A stretch of 64,000 nucleotides of DNA from NCBI RefSeq assembly GCF_000282095.2, contig NZ_AKKC02000008.1, forward strand, positions 496,001 to 560,000, written 5' to 3'. The position numbers and the translations under genes were made by a program. A model generated the notes under the pieces. That model was not told where the DNA came from. It ran no database searches and worked only from the letters and a program-made list of their open reading frames with translations. The first letter of the stretch is position 1. Each line of letters opens with the position of its first letter. Source of the stretch: Rhizobium sp. CF080. Lineage in GTDB: Bacteria > Pseudomonadota > Alphaproteobacteria > Rhizobiales > Rhizobiaceae. Below, piece by piece: positions 16,857 through 25,577 of the stretch.

Positions 16857-18230
16857 TCAGATCGGTTTCATGCCAAGCACCACCGTCGGCCAGAATTCCG
16901 AGACCGTCGGATGGATCGGCACCGCCCAGCGCAGCGTGTCGTAGGTGGCGCGGGCATTCATCAGGTCGAGCACGCCGTGGATCGATTCGTCACCGCCGGT
17001 GCCGAGGATAGCGGCGCCGAGGATCTCGTGCGTGTCCGCATCCGCCACGAATTTCATGAGGCCCTGCGTCTCGCCCTTTTCGACTGCGCGGCCGACCCTC
17101 GCCATGGCCTGACGGCCGACCAGCACCTTGCGGCCGGATTTGCGGGCTTCTGCCTCAGTCATGCCGACACGGCCGAGTGGTGGGTCGATATAAAGCGCGT
17201 AGCCGATCAGCCGGTCGGAGACCTTGCGGTTCTCGCCGTCGAAGAGGTTGGCGGCGATGATCTCGAAGTCGTTATAGGCGGTGTGGGTAAAGGCGCCCCG
17301 GCCGTTGCAGTCGCCCATCGCCCAGATGCCGTCGACATTGGTCGAGAGGTCGTCGCCGACCTTGATATAGCCACGCGCATCCAGCTCGACGCCGGCCTTG
17401 TCGAGGCCAAGATCGTCGGTGTTCGGGCGGCGGCCGACGGCGAGCAGCACGTCGGAGCCGATCACTTCCGGTGCGCCCTCGGTGCAGTCGACGCCGACGG
17501 CGACGCCGTCCTCATGGCTGCGGAAGCGGATGCACTCGGCGCCGGTGCGGACATGGATGCCTTCGGCTTCGAGGATTTCGCGGATCGCCTGTGAAATCTC
17601 TTCGTCCTCGCGGCCGACAAGGCGCGGGCCTTTTTCGACGACGGTGACTTCTGCGCCGAAGCGGCGGTAGATCTGGGCGAATTCCAGCCCGATATAGCTG
17701 CCGCCGACGATGACCAGATGCTTCGGCACCCGGTCGAGCATGACGATATCGCTGTTGGTCATGTAGGGCACGTCGCTGACGCCGGGGAAATCCGGGATCG
17801 CGGCACGGCCGCCGACATTGAGGAAGATCTGCGGCGCGGTCAAAAGCTCGTCGCCGACGCGGATCGTGTTCTTATCCTCGAACCGGGCATGGCCGCGGAT
17901 CAGCGTGCAGTTCGGCATGCCCTCGAGCCAGCTCTCGTTGCCCTGGCGCGAGTCGAGCGTCACCTTGTGCGAACGGCGCATGACGGCCGGCATGTCGATC
18001 TTCACCGGGCTGTCGAGAACCACGCCATAATCGCTGCCGCGGCGGGCGACCTGGGCGGCATAGGCGCTGGCGACGAGCGTCTTGGTCGGTTTGCAGCCGG
18101 TATTGACGCAGGTGCCGCCGACATGTTTGCGCTCGATGATCGCAACGGTCTTGCCGGCGTCGTTGAAGCGGCTGGCGAGTGAGGGGCCGGCCTGGCCGGC
18201 CCCTATGATGATGGCGTCGAAGGTTTTCAT
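16857..18230 (-). CDS. Mercuric-reductase-like pyridine nucleotide-disulfide oxidoreductase
   Basis: 457 residues. FAD-binding IIIGAGQAGPSLA at the N-terminus, the redox pair in GGTCVNTGCKPTKT near residue 45, an NAD(P)H-binding VIVGGSYIGLEFA, the FAD-contact WAMGDCNGRGAFTHTAYND, and a C-terminal HPTVSEFWPTV end. The class I flavoprotein disulfide reductase fold is clear. The N-terminal HMA domain and C-terminal Cys pair of true MerA are absent, so this is a MerA-like reductase of unknown substrate. ATG 18230 overlaps the stop of the DUF4126 gene (ATGA), showing translational coupling. A much longer frame to 18782 is an out-of-gene extension. Confidence 0.87.
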   Translation of the reverse strand: MKTFDAIIIGAGQAGPSLASRFNDAGKTVAIIERKHVGGTCVNTGCKPTKTLVASAYAAQVARRGSDYGVVLDSPVKIDMPAVMRRSHKVTLDSRQGNESWLEGMPNCTLIRGHARFEDKNTIRVGDELLTAPQIFLNVGGRAAIPDFPGVSDVPYMTNSDIVMLDRVPKHLVIVGGSYIGLEFAQIYRRFGAEVTVVEKGPRLVGREDEEISQAIREILEAEGIHVRTGAECIRFRSHEDGVAVGVDCTEGAPEVIGSDVLLAVGRRPNTDDLGLDKAGVELDARGYIKVGDDLSTNVDGIWAMGDCNGRGAFTHTAYNDFEIIAANLFDGENRKVSDRLIGYALYIDPPLGRVGMTEAEARKSGRKVLVGRQAMARVGRAVEKGETQGLMKFVADADTHEILGAAILGTGGDESIHGVLDLMNARATYDTLRWAVPIHPTVSEFWPTVVLGMKPI

Positions 18231-18703
18231 ACCGCAGCCGCGATAGGCAGGGACGCGATGATGAGGTAGGCCGCGACGATCGCGACAGCGTCTTCGATGA
18301 AGGCGGCCGGCGGATCCTTGCCGAAGCTGGCGGCCAGCTTGCCGCGGACGGCAGCGCCGCCATAGGTGCCGATTGCAGCGCCGATGATGCCGGCAATCAG
18401 GCCGACGATCCAGCCGCCATAGGGCGTGCCGATCGCTGCACCCGTGAGCGCGCCCATGATCAGGCGGGCGCCGAACTGCTGCGGCACCTTGCGGCTCGGC
18501 GTCGAGGGAAGCTGGTCGGTGACCAGTTCGACGACGGCGAGGATGGTGAAGATGCCGACGGCCCAGATCGTGCCCATGAAGGCGAGCCAGGACCCGGAGA
18601 GGTTGAGCCAGCCGAGATAGGCGGCCCAGGCGATGGCGGCAGGTGCCGTCATGGCACGAAGGCCCGCGACGATACCGATCAGCAATGCGAGTACGTAAAC
18701 CAT
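18227..18703 (-). CDS. DUF4126-type integral membrane protein
   Basis: 158 residues with about five hydrophobic helices. Its opening VYVLALLIGIVAGLRAMTAPAAIAWAAYLGW and the region ELVTDQLPSTPSRK fit the DUF4126 family, whose function is unknown. The ATG at 18703 follows AAGGGGG at good spacing; the 17-codon extension upstream lacks a ribosome site. It is coupled by a four-base overlap to the MerA-like flavoprotein. The pair may form a membrane redox unit (inference only). Confidence 0.75.
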   Translation of the reverse strand: MVYVLALLIGIVAGLRAMTAPAAIAWAAYLGWLNLSGSWLAFMGTIWAVGIFTILAVVELVTDQLPSTPSRKVPQQFGARLIMGALTGAAIGTPYGGWIVGLIAGIIGAAIGTYGGAAVRGKLAASFGKDPPAAFIEDAVAIVAAYLIIASLPIAAAV

Positions 18704-18939
18704 TGAATTCCCCCTTGATGCCGTTTGCGGCGTTAACTTGACCCCAAGCCGCAAGACTGTTCCGCGGAAAACGTCGGGTCAAGTAAAACTTGTATAACGA
18801 CCGGATGCTCGCCTTTTCTTGCAGATCACTCCTCCGGCTTGACGATTCCTGCGGCAGCGCTGGTGGAATTCCGCGGCCCAGCGGTTAGAATGAGCCGATC
18901 TGTCGGAAACCTGCAGAAAGATGGGAAGAGGTCGGCCCG

Positions 18940-20766
18940 TTGAGATATCGCTTTCTTTTGCCCCTGGCAGCACTTGCGGCGATCGGCCTTGCGCTGGTCT
19001 TCAAGGGCAGCGATATCGCCGCGCGCGGTTATATCGACGAGGCCGAGATCCAGGCCGGCACGACGCTGCGACTGGCGGTGTCGGCGTTGGACGGCCATCT
19101 GAAGCGTTACGAGGCGCTGCCGGCTCTCATCGCCGACCAGCAGAACATCGAGGCGCTGATCCTCGATCCGAAGAACGAGACGCTGCGGGCGACGACGAAC
19201 GCCTATCTCAAGGAGATCAACGAGCTTCTGAAATCCTCCGACATCTATGTGATGACCATGGATGGCGAGACGATCGCCGCCAGCAATTACGATAGCCCCG
19301 TCAGCTTCGTCGGCGAGAACTTTACCTATCGGCCCTATTTCCAGGATGCCGCGAAAGGTAACCAGTCGCGCTTCTATGCGCTCGGCACGACGTCTTCGAA
19401 GCGCGGCTACTATTTCGGCTCGCCGATCGAGATTGCCGGCACCATCCGCGGCGTGATCGTCTTCAAGGTGGATATCGACACCCTCGAAGCCTCCTGGGGT
19501 GGTGGCGACGACCGGATCTTCGTGTCGGACCCAGAAGGCATCATCTTCATGACCGGGAGCCCGGAATGGCTTTATGCGAGCATCTTGCCGCTGACGCCCG
19601 ACCGGATCGCCCGAACCGAGGCGTCGCGGCGGTATGCGGACGCCAAGCTTCGCGAACTGCCGGTCAAGCGCGGCAGCTTTGCCGGTCGCGACGTCATGGT
19701 CATCCAGGATGGCGGGTCCGAGAAGGAATATCTCGTCGTATCGCAACCGATGCCGGATGCCGGCTGGACCGTCAACGTGCTGATGGATACCGGCTCGGTC
19801 CATACCCAGGCAAAGACCGCGACGGTTGCAGCGCTTCTGACGCTTTGCCTTGTGGGTCTGGGGCTCGCGATCATCCTGCAACGCCGTGCTCGGCTCAATG
19901 AACGCCTGATGCTGCAGGCCGAAGCGCGCAACGAGCTCGAACGCCGCGTTGCCGAACGCACGGCCGATCTCGCCCGCGTCAACAGCCGCATCGAGGAGGA
20001 GATTGCCGAACGGCGGCTCACCGAGCAGCGGCTGCGCCAGACCCAGGCCGACCTCATTCAGGCCGGCAAGCTCGCCGGCCTTGGCCAGATGTCGGCGGCC
20101 CTGTCGCACGAACTCAACCAGCCGCTTGCCGCCGCCAAGACTTACGCCGAAACGGCCGCGGTGCTGATCGACATCGGCCGGACCGAAGACGCGCGCGACA
20201 ATGTCCGGCGGATTTCGGCGCTGATCGACCGCATGGCCTCGATCAGCAAGCACCTGCGCAACTTCGCCCGCAAGCCGAACGAGAAGCTCGGGGCCGTCGC
20301 CCTGGACGACGTGATGCGCGACACGCTGGAAATCGTCGCCGCGCGCCTGAAGACTGCGGATGCAGAGCTCGACATCGACATCGATCCCGCCATTCCCGCG
20401 GTCAAGGCGGGTGCCGTGCGGCTTCAGCAGGTGTTGGTCAACATCATCACCAATGCGGCCGATGCGGTCGAGGGCCTCGATGACCGGCGCATTACCGTCT
20501 CGGCCAGCCAAGCGGATGGCAAGGTCCTGGTCTCGGTGCGCGATCGCGGACCGGGCGTCGCGGCCGCCATCCATGAGCGCATCTTCGATCCGTTCTTCAC
20601 GACCAAGGGTGTCGGCAAGGGCCTGGGCCTGGGCCTGTCGATCTCCTACAATATCATCAAGGATTTCGGCGGCAGCTTGAGCGTCGCCGATCACCCGGAA
20701 GGCGGCGCGGTCTTCCTGATCGAACTCGACGTTGCCGACGGCAATCTTCTGGAGGCGGCCGAGTGA
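18940..20766 (+). CDS. DctB-like sensor histidine kinase controlling the tct operon
   Basis: 608 residues. A first membrane helix sits at about 4-22, a periplasmic double-Cache-like region at about 25-285, a second helix near 290-310, then a coiled-coil linker (LERRVAERTADLARVNSRIEEE) and the HisKA domain with phospho-acceptor His in ALSHELNQPLAAAKTYAET near residue 389. The ATPase has VLVNIITNAADA, VRDRGPGV and FFTTKGVGKGLGLGLS. The architecture matches DctB, the C4-dicarboxylate sensor. The start is TTG with GAAGAGG upstream. GTGA overlap couples it to the regulator gene, and TctCBA follows, so di- or tricarboxylates are the likely signal. Confidence 0.87.
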   Translation: MRYRFLLPLAALAAIGLALVFKGSDIAARGYIDEAEIQAGTTLRLAVSALDGHLKRYEALPALIADQQNIEALILDPKNETLRATTNAYLKEINELLKSSDIYVMTMDGETIAASNYDSPVSFVGENFTYRPYFQDAAKGNQSRFYALGTTSSKRGYYFGSPIEIAGTIRGVIVFKVDIDTLEASWGGGDDRIFVSDPEGIIFMTGSPEWLYASILPLTPDRIARTEASRRYADAKLRELPVKRGSFAGRDVMVIQDGGSEKEYLVVSQPMPDAGWTVNVLMDTGSVHTQAKTATVAALLTLCLVGLGLAIILQRRARLNERLMLQAEARNELERRVAERTADLARVNSRIEEEIAERRLTEQRLRQTQADLIQAGKLAGLGQMSAALSHELNQPLAAAKTYAETAAVLIDIGRTEDARDNVRRISALIDRMASISKHLRNFARKPNEKLGAVALDDVMRDTLEIVAARLKTADAELDIDIDPAIPAVKAGAVRLQQVLVNIITNAADAVEGLDDRRITVSASQADGKVLVSVRDRGPGVAAAIHERIFDPFFTTKGVGKGLGLGLSISYNIIKDFGGSLSVADHPEGGAVFLIELDVADGNLLEAAE

Positions 20767-22133
20767 GTGAGCAAAGGGTTCTGCTGGTCGACGACGAGGA
20801 GGAGCTGCGCCGTTCGACGGCGCAGGCGCTGGAGCTTTTCGGCCTGTCGGTCCAGACCTTTTTCAACGCCGACCATGTGCTGGAACTGACCGGTTTCGGC
20901 TTCGATGGCGTCGTTGTCAGCGATATCCGCATGCCGGGCACCGACGGAATGACGCTGCTCCAGAAGATCCGCGAGCTCGATGCGGAAATCCCGGTCATCC
21001 TGGTCACCGGCCATGGCGACGTGCAGCTTGCAGTCAAGGCCATGCGGGAGGGCGCCTATGACTTCCTCGAAAAACCGTTCACGCCACAGCACCTTGCCGG
21101 CATCATCCGCCGCGGGCTCGACCGGCGCAGCCTGGTGCTGGAAAACCGCCGGCTGAGGGCTGTCGCGGGCAAGCGCGACGATGTCGAGGCCCGGCTTCCC
21201 GGCCGCACCCAGGTGATGGTGGATCTCCGCTACCGTATCCGCGCCATCGGGGCCGCGGATGCCGATACGCTGATCATCGGCGAAACCGGCGCCGGCAAGG
21301 AAGTGGTGGCGCGAGCCCTCCACGACATCAGTTCGCGCGCCAACAGGCCTTTCATTGCGATCAATTGCGCGGCCCTTCCCGAAAACCTGATCGAGAGCGA
21401 GCTGTTCGGCCATGAGGCCGGCGCCTTTCCCGGAGCGCTGAGACCCCGTTACGGCAAATTCGAACATGGCCGCGGCGGCACGATCCTGCTCGACGAGATC
21501 GGCTCGATGCCGGTCGACCTGCAGGCAAAATTCCTGCGCGTGCTGCAGGAGCGGGTGATTACCCGGCTCGGCTCCAACGAAACCGTGCCGCTCGACGTGC
21601 GTTTCATCGCCACTAGCAAGGTGGATCTCGAGGCGGAAATGGCGGCCGGCCGGTTCCGCGCCGACCTCTTCTATCGTCTCAACGTCGCGACCATCCATGT
21701 GCCCTCGCTGGCGCAACGGCGGCCGGATATTCCGCTTCTCTTTCTCCAGCTGGTACGGGAGGCCGCGGCACGCTACGGCCGCGAAGATCTGGACGTGCCG
21801 GCCGACGTGATTTCGGCGATTGCCCAGCGTGACTGGCCGGGCAATGTCCGGGAGCTCCGCAATGCCGCCGACCGGCTGGTGCTCGGCCTCGACCCGAAGC
21901 CCGGCGAAACCGGCGCTGCAAAGGATGGGGCAGGGCGGCTCGCCGACAAGGTGGCGGCCTTCGAGCGAAACCTCATTGCCGGCGAGATCGCCGCGCATGG
22001 GGGCGCGCTCCGACCGGTCTACGAATCTCTCGGCATCTCCCGCAAGACACTCTATGAGAAGATGCAGAAATACGGGCTCGACAAGAAACTGCTTGGTCCG
22101 GAGCATATGCTGCAGGATGACAGGGATGGCTGA
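20763..22133 (+). CDS. DctD-like sigma-54-type response regulator with variant GAFPGA loop
   Basis: 456 residues. Receiver domain 1-120 with Asp54 in VVSDIRMPG, AAA+ domain about 145-370 with Walker A GETGAGKE near 173-180 and Walker B GGTILLDEIG, then a Fis-type HTH at the C-terminus (YESLGISRKTLYEKMQKYGL). The sigma-54 contact loop normally GAFTGA reads GAFPGA (residues 220-225): the Thr that touches sigma-54 is Pro. Since the ATPase motifs are intact, it may use a modified sigma-54 contact or act otherwise. The start is GTG overlapping the kinase stop. The tctCBA operon is the likely target. Confidence 0.88.
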   Translation: MSEQRVLLVDDEEELRRSTAQALELFGLSVQTFFNADHVLELTGFGFDGVVVSDIRMPGTDGMTLLQKIRELDAEIPVILVTGHGDVQLAVKAMREGAYDFLEKPFTPQHLAGIIRRGLDRRSLVLENRRLRAVAGKRDDVEARLPGRTQVMVDLRYRIRAIGAADADTLIIGETGAGKEVVARALHDISSRANRPFIAINCAALPENLIESELFGHEAGAFPGALRPRYGKFEHGRGGTILLDEIGSMPVDLQAKFLRVLQERVITRLGSNETVPLDVRFIATSKVDLEAEMAAGRFRADLFYRLNVATIHVPSLAQRRPDIPLLFLQLVREAAARYGREDLDVPADVISAIAQRDWPGNVRELRNAADRLVLGLDPKPGETGAAKDGAGRLADKVAAFERNLIAGEIAAHGGALRPVYESLGISRKTLYEKMQKYGLDKKLLGPEHMLQDDRDG

Positions 22134-22141
22134 TTGGGGCC

Positions 22142-22198
22142 GCATGTGTGGAAATCCACCCATGCTTTTTGCGGATTGTTTCCGAATCCACCCATGCT
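22142..22198 (+). promoter_or_regulatory. Palindrome plus direct repeat upstream of tctC (candidate regulator-binding sites)
   Basis: Site 1 (22142-22165) is a near-perfect 24-base palindrome: GCATG-n-GTGGA-AA-TCCAC-n-CATGC. Its right half, AATCCACCCATGCT (22153-22166), recurs exactly at 22185-22198, 32 bases or about three helical turns downstream, with a degenerate left half. One strong and one weak site just upstream of the transporter gene and just after the regulator gene fit an activator array. No good -24/-12 match was found. Confidence 0.55.
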
Positions 22199-22342
22199 GC
22201 GGCGCGATATTTACCGAAATGATGTTTTAAGACTTCCGCAACGATTGCGCGCGCTCGGCGCCTTGCCGCAAATGGTCCTCAGGTTGGCGCCGGAGGAAAT
22301 TTGTGCGCTCGCTGGTCCATATTTCATCCTGGAGGAGCCCCG

Positions 22343-23326
22343 ATGAAAATCCTGAACGCCGTTATCGGCGCAACCGCTCTTGCGGCGCTTTCCCTTTTCT
22401 CCGCTTCCGTCAACGCTGCCGGTTATCCTGAACGCCAGATCACCATGATCGTGCCGTTTGCGGCCGGCGGCCCGACTGACACGGTCGCGCGTCTCGTCGC
22501 CGAATCCATGTCGAAGGATCTCGGCCAGCAGGTCATCGTCGAAAACGTCGGCGGTGCCGGCGGCACTCTCGGGGCTGCCCGCGTGGCGAACGCGGAAGCG
22601 GACGGCTACACCGTTCTCCTGCACCATATCGGCATGGCGACCAGCGCCTCGCTCTACCGCAAGCTGCCCTATGACACGCTGAACGCCTTCGACTATGTCG
22701 GTCTCGTCACCGATGTTCCGATGACGCTTCTCGCGCGCAAGGACATGCCGGCGACCGACCTCAAGGGTCTCGTCGAATATGCCAAGGCCAACAAGGACAA
22801 GGTGACCGTCGCCAATGCCGGCATCGGCGCTGCCTCGCATCTGTGCGGCATGCTGTTCATGAGCTCGATCCAGACCTCGCTGGTCACCGTTCCCTACAAG
22901 GGCACCGGTCCGGCAATGACCGATCTTCTCGGCGGCCAGGTCGACATCATGTGCGACCAGACCACCAACACCACGAAGCAGATCCAGGGCGGCACGGTTA
23001 AGGCCTATGCGGTCACCTCGCCGGCACGCCTCAACGTCCTGAAGGACATCCCGACCGTCAAGGAAGCGGGCTTGCCGCAGATGGAAGTCGGTATCTGGCA
23101 CGGTCTCTACACGCCGAAGGGTGCCCCGAAGGAGGCGATCGACAAGCTCAACAAGGCCCTCAAGTCGGCCTTGAAGAACCCGAACGTCTCCGCCCGCTTC
23201 GCCGAACTCGGCACCGAGCCGTCGCCGGACAACGACGTCACCCCGGCGGCGCTGAAGGCCAAGCTCGAGAGCGAAATCACCCGCTGGAAGCCGGTCATCC
23301 AGGCCGCCGGCCAGTACGCGGACTAA
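22343..23326 (+). CDS. tctC: Tripartite tricarboxylate transporter, periplasmic substrate-binding protein (TctC/Bug family)
   Basis: 327 residues with a signal peptide (MKILNAVIGATALAALSLFS..., cleavage near AAG at 23-24). Bug-family marks are YPERQITMIVPFAAGGPTDTVAR at the mature N-terminus, VENVGGAGGTLGAARVA, and KVTVANAGIGAASHLCG. It binds a carboxylate in the periplasm for the TctAB membrane pair. The start at 22343 follows GGAGGA at ideal spacing; the 14-codon upstream frame is discarded. It is the first gene of tctCBA, downstream of the DctB/DctD-like pair and the palindromic repeats. The exact substrate (citrate or another acid) cannot be told. Confidence 0.9.
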   Translation: MKILNAVIGATALAALSLFSASVNAAGYPERQITMIVPFAAGGPTDTVARLVAESMSKDLGQQVIVENVGGAGGTLGAARVANAEADGYTVLLHHIGMATSASLYRKLPYDTLNAFDYVGLVTDVPMTLLARKDMPATDLKGLVEYAKANKDKVTVANAGIGAASHLCGMLFMSSIQTSLVTVPYKGTGPAMTDLLGGQVDIMCDQTTNTTKQIQGGTVKAYAVTSPARLNVLKDIPTVKEAGLPQMEVGIWHGLYTPKGAPKEAIDKLNKALKSALKNPNVSARFAELGTEPSPDNDVTPAALKAKLESEITRWKPVIQAAGQYAD

Positions 23327-23341
23327 GTTGGTGCGTCTGGC

Positions 23342-23472
23342 CGATCTCCCCCCTTGCGGGGGAGATGCCCGGCAGGGCAGAGGGGGTGTTTCACCACACT
23401 CCCGTTAAATTAGTCGCACCACCCCCCTCTGTCACCTCCGGTGACATCTCCCTCGCAAGGGGGGAGAGGGGA
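23342..23472. repeat. RIME-like rhizobial intergenic palindromic element
   Basis: A large inverted repeat between tctC and tctB. The left arm carries TCTCCCCCCTTGCGGGGGAG followed by an AGAGGGGGTG block; the right arm repeats this in reverse complement with a few changes, around an AT-richer centre (TTAAATTAG). Size, sequence and intergenic position fit the Rhizobium-specific intergenic mosaic element. Inside the operon it would fold into a long RNA hairpin and may set the ratio of TctC to TctBA. Confidence 0.75.
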
Positions 23473-23509
23473 GTTGGCGGCAAAGCATCTCCCAATTCAC
23501 GGAGACACC

Positions 23510-23971
23510 ATGAATTCCCTGAAATTCGACACCGTCAATCTGATCTGCGGGCTGCTGCTGATCGCGACAGGCCTGTACTTCGCCTACCAGTCGTTCGAAC
23601 TCGAACTCGGTACGGCGCTGCGCATGGGGCCCGGTTATTTCCCGTTCATTCTTGCCTGCGCGCTCATCCTGTTCGGCGCGATCATCCTCGTCCAGGCGAT
23701 GCGGGTGGAGGGAACGCCGGTCGGAGCGCTCGCCTGGCGCGGCATGTTCTTCATCCTGCCGGCGCCGATCTTCTTCGGCCTCACCGTGCGCGGCCTCGGC
23801 TTCGTGCCGTCGATCTTCGTCACCGCGCTGATCGCCTCTTTCGCCTCCGGTCGCATGAAGCCGCTGACGGCACTCGTCCTGTCGGCAGCGCTGACGATCT
23901 TCTCGGTCGCCGTCTTCAGTTATGGCCTCGGCCTTCCGTTCCGTCGTTTCGGGCCCTGGCTCGGTTATTGA
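23510..23971 (+). CDS. tctB: Tripartite tricarboxylate transporter, small membrane subunit (TctB)
   Basis: 153 residues with four hydrophobic helices and the family features of a first helix LICGLLLIATGLYFAYQSF followed by LGTALRMGPGYFPFILACALI. TctB is the small, poorly conserved membrane partner of TctA in the tripartite tricarboxylate importer. The start is ATG 23510 after GGAG; the frame extending further upstream only reads through the palindromic element. It is separated from tctC by the RIME-like repeat and from tctA by about ten bases. Confidence 0.87.
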   Translation: MNSLKFDTVNLICGLLLIATGLYFAYQSFELELGTALRMGPGYFPFILACALILFGAIILVQAMRVEGTPVGALAWRGMFFILPAPIFFGLTVRGLGFVPSIFVTALIASFASGRMKPLTALVLSAALTIFSVAVFSYGLGLPFRRFGPWLGY

Positions 23972-23981
23972 GGGTTGAGTG

Positions 23982-25487
23982 ATGGATCTGTTCAATAATC
24001 TCGCGCTCGGTTTCGCGACCGCGTCGTCCTTCGAAAACCTGTTCTTCTGCCTGATCGGCGTGCTGCTCGGCACATTGATCGGCGTGCTGCCGGGCATCGG
24101 CGCCACGGCGACGATCGCCATGCTTCTGCCGATCACCTTCCAGCTCGAGCCTGTCTCGTCGCTGATCATGCTCGCCGGCATCTATTACGGTGCGCAATAC
24201 GGCGGTTCGACCACGGCGATCCTGATCAACATGCCCGGCGAATCCTCGTCTGCCGTTACCGCCATCGACGGGTACCAGATGGCACGCAAGGGCAAGGCGG
24301 GGGCGGCGCTCGCGATCGCCGCGATCGGTTCCTTCTTCGCCGGCACGGTCTCGACCTTCCTGGTGGCAATCTTTGCGCCGCCGCTCACCCAGATCGCGCT
24401 CAAGTTCGGCGCGGCGGAATATTTCTCGCTGATGGTGGTCGGCCTCGTCTCGTCGATCGCGCTCGCCCATGGCTCGATCATCAAGGCGCTCGCCATGGTG
24501 TCGCTCGGCCTGCTGCTCGGCCTCGTCGGCACCGACATCTATACCGGCACGCCGCGTTTCACCCTTGGCATCCGTGAATATGCGGACGGGTTGAACTTCG
24601 TGGCGGTCGCAGTCGGCGTCTTCGGCATCGCGGAAATCCTGCGCAATCTCGAAAGCGAAAAGACCCGCACGGTGCTGATGGCCAAGGTCAGCGATCTTAT
24701 GCCGAGCCGAGAGGATTTCAGGGCGATGGTCGGACCGGTCATCCGCGGCACGGCCATCGGCTCGATCCTCGGCATCCTGCCGGGCGGCGGCGCCATCCTT
24801 GCGGCATTTGCCTCCTACACGGTCGAAAAGAAGGTTTCGAAACATCCGGAAGAATTCGGGCATGGCGCTGTCGCCGGCGTCGCCGGTCCGGAATCGGCCA
24901 ACAATGCCGGCGCGCAGACCTCGTTCATCCCGCTGCTCACCCTCGGCATTCCGGCGAACCCGGTGATGGCGCTGATGGTCGGCGCGATGATCATCCAGGG
25001 CATCGTGCCCGGTCCGAATGTCGCGACCGAACAGCCCGCGCTGTTCTGGGGCATCATCGCCTCGATGTGGATCGGCAACCTGATGCTCGTCATCCTCAAC
25101 CTGCCCCTCATCGGGCTGTGGGTGAAGCTGCTGACCATCCCCTACTACGTGCTGTTCCCGATCATCATGGCTTTCTGCTCGATCGGGGTCTACAGCGTCA
25201 ACTCGAACGTCTACGATCTCTATGCCGTCGCCTTCTTCGGCCTCATCGGCTACGCGCTGCTCAAGCTTCGCTGCGAACCGGCGCCGCTGCTGCTCGGCTT
25301 CGTGCTCGGGCCGCTGCTGGAAGAGAATCTCCGACGGGCGATGATCCTTTCGCGCGGCGATCCGACGACGTTCGTCACGCGTCCCATCAGCGCAGCCCTT
25401 CTCTTCCTCGCGGCCCTCGTCCTCGTCATCGTCTTCTTGCCGAGCGTCAAGGCAAAGCGTGAGGTCGTATTCCAGGAAGAGGATTGA
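23982..25487 (+). CDS. tctA: Tripartite tricarboxylate transporter, large membrane subunit (TctA)
   Basis: 501 residues with about eleven or twelve membrane segments. TctA signatures are clear: GTLIGVLPGIGATATIAMLLP near residue 30, GIYYGAQYGGSTTAILINMPGESSS near 70, and ILPGGGAILAAFASY near 268. It forms the ion-coupled channel of the transporter with TctB. The ATG at 23982 has GAGGG seven bases upstream; a GTG one codon earlier is also possible. A hairpin at 25499-25528 follows the gene, which is convergent with the LacI-type regulator. Confidence 0.92.
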   Translation: MDLFNNLALGFATASSFENLFFCLIGVLLGTLIGVLPGIGATATIAMLLPITFQLEPVSSLIMLAGIYYGAQYGGSTTAILINMPGESSSAVTAIDGYQMARKGKAGAALAIAAIGSFFAGTVSTFLVAIFAPPLTQIALKFGAAEYFSLMVVGLVSSIALAHGSIIKALAMVSLGLLLGLVGTDIYTGTPRFTLGIREYADGLNFVAVAVGVFGIAEILRNLESEKTRTVLMAKVSDLMPSREDFRAMVGPVIRGTAIGSILGILPGGGAILAAFASYTVEKKVSKHPEEFGHGAVAGVAGPESANNAGAQTSFIPLLTLGIPANPVMALMVGAMIIQGIVPGPNVATEQPALFWGIIASMWIGNLMLVILNLPLIGLWVKLLTIPYYVLFPIIMAFCSIGVYSVNSNVYDLYAVAFFGLIGYALLKLRCEPAPLLLGFVLGPLLEENLRRAMILSRGDPTTFVTRPISAALLFLAALVLVIVFLPSVKAKREVVFQEED

Positions 25488-25498
25488 GAAGCTGCGGA

Positions 25499-25528
25499 CA
25501 GCGCCGCGCGGAGGACCGTGCGGCGCTG
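25499..25528. terminator. Hairpin between tctA and the convergent lacI-type gene
   Basis: CAGCGCCGC (25499-25507) and GCGGCGCTG (25520-25528) form a nine-pair stem with a 12-base loop. There is no T-run, so it may act as a weak or factor-assisted terminator for either side. Confidence 0.4.
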
Positions 25529-25577
25529 AACCTTCGCATGACTTCCTGACGGGTCGTGCGGACGGTGCTCCGGGCAT

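Noticed and set aside
16857..18782. A 641-codon open frame
   Set aside because: Only the part up to 18230 encodes the flavoprotein. The rest is an antisense-of-frame extension through the DUF4126 gene, and ATG 18230 has the coupled ATGA junction.
22280..22310. Sigma-54 promoter before tctC (TGGTCCT-N4-TTGGC)
   Set aside because: Mismatch at the key C of the -12 and poor -24; not convincing.
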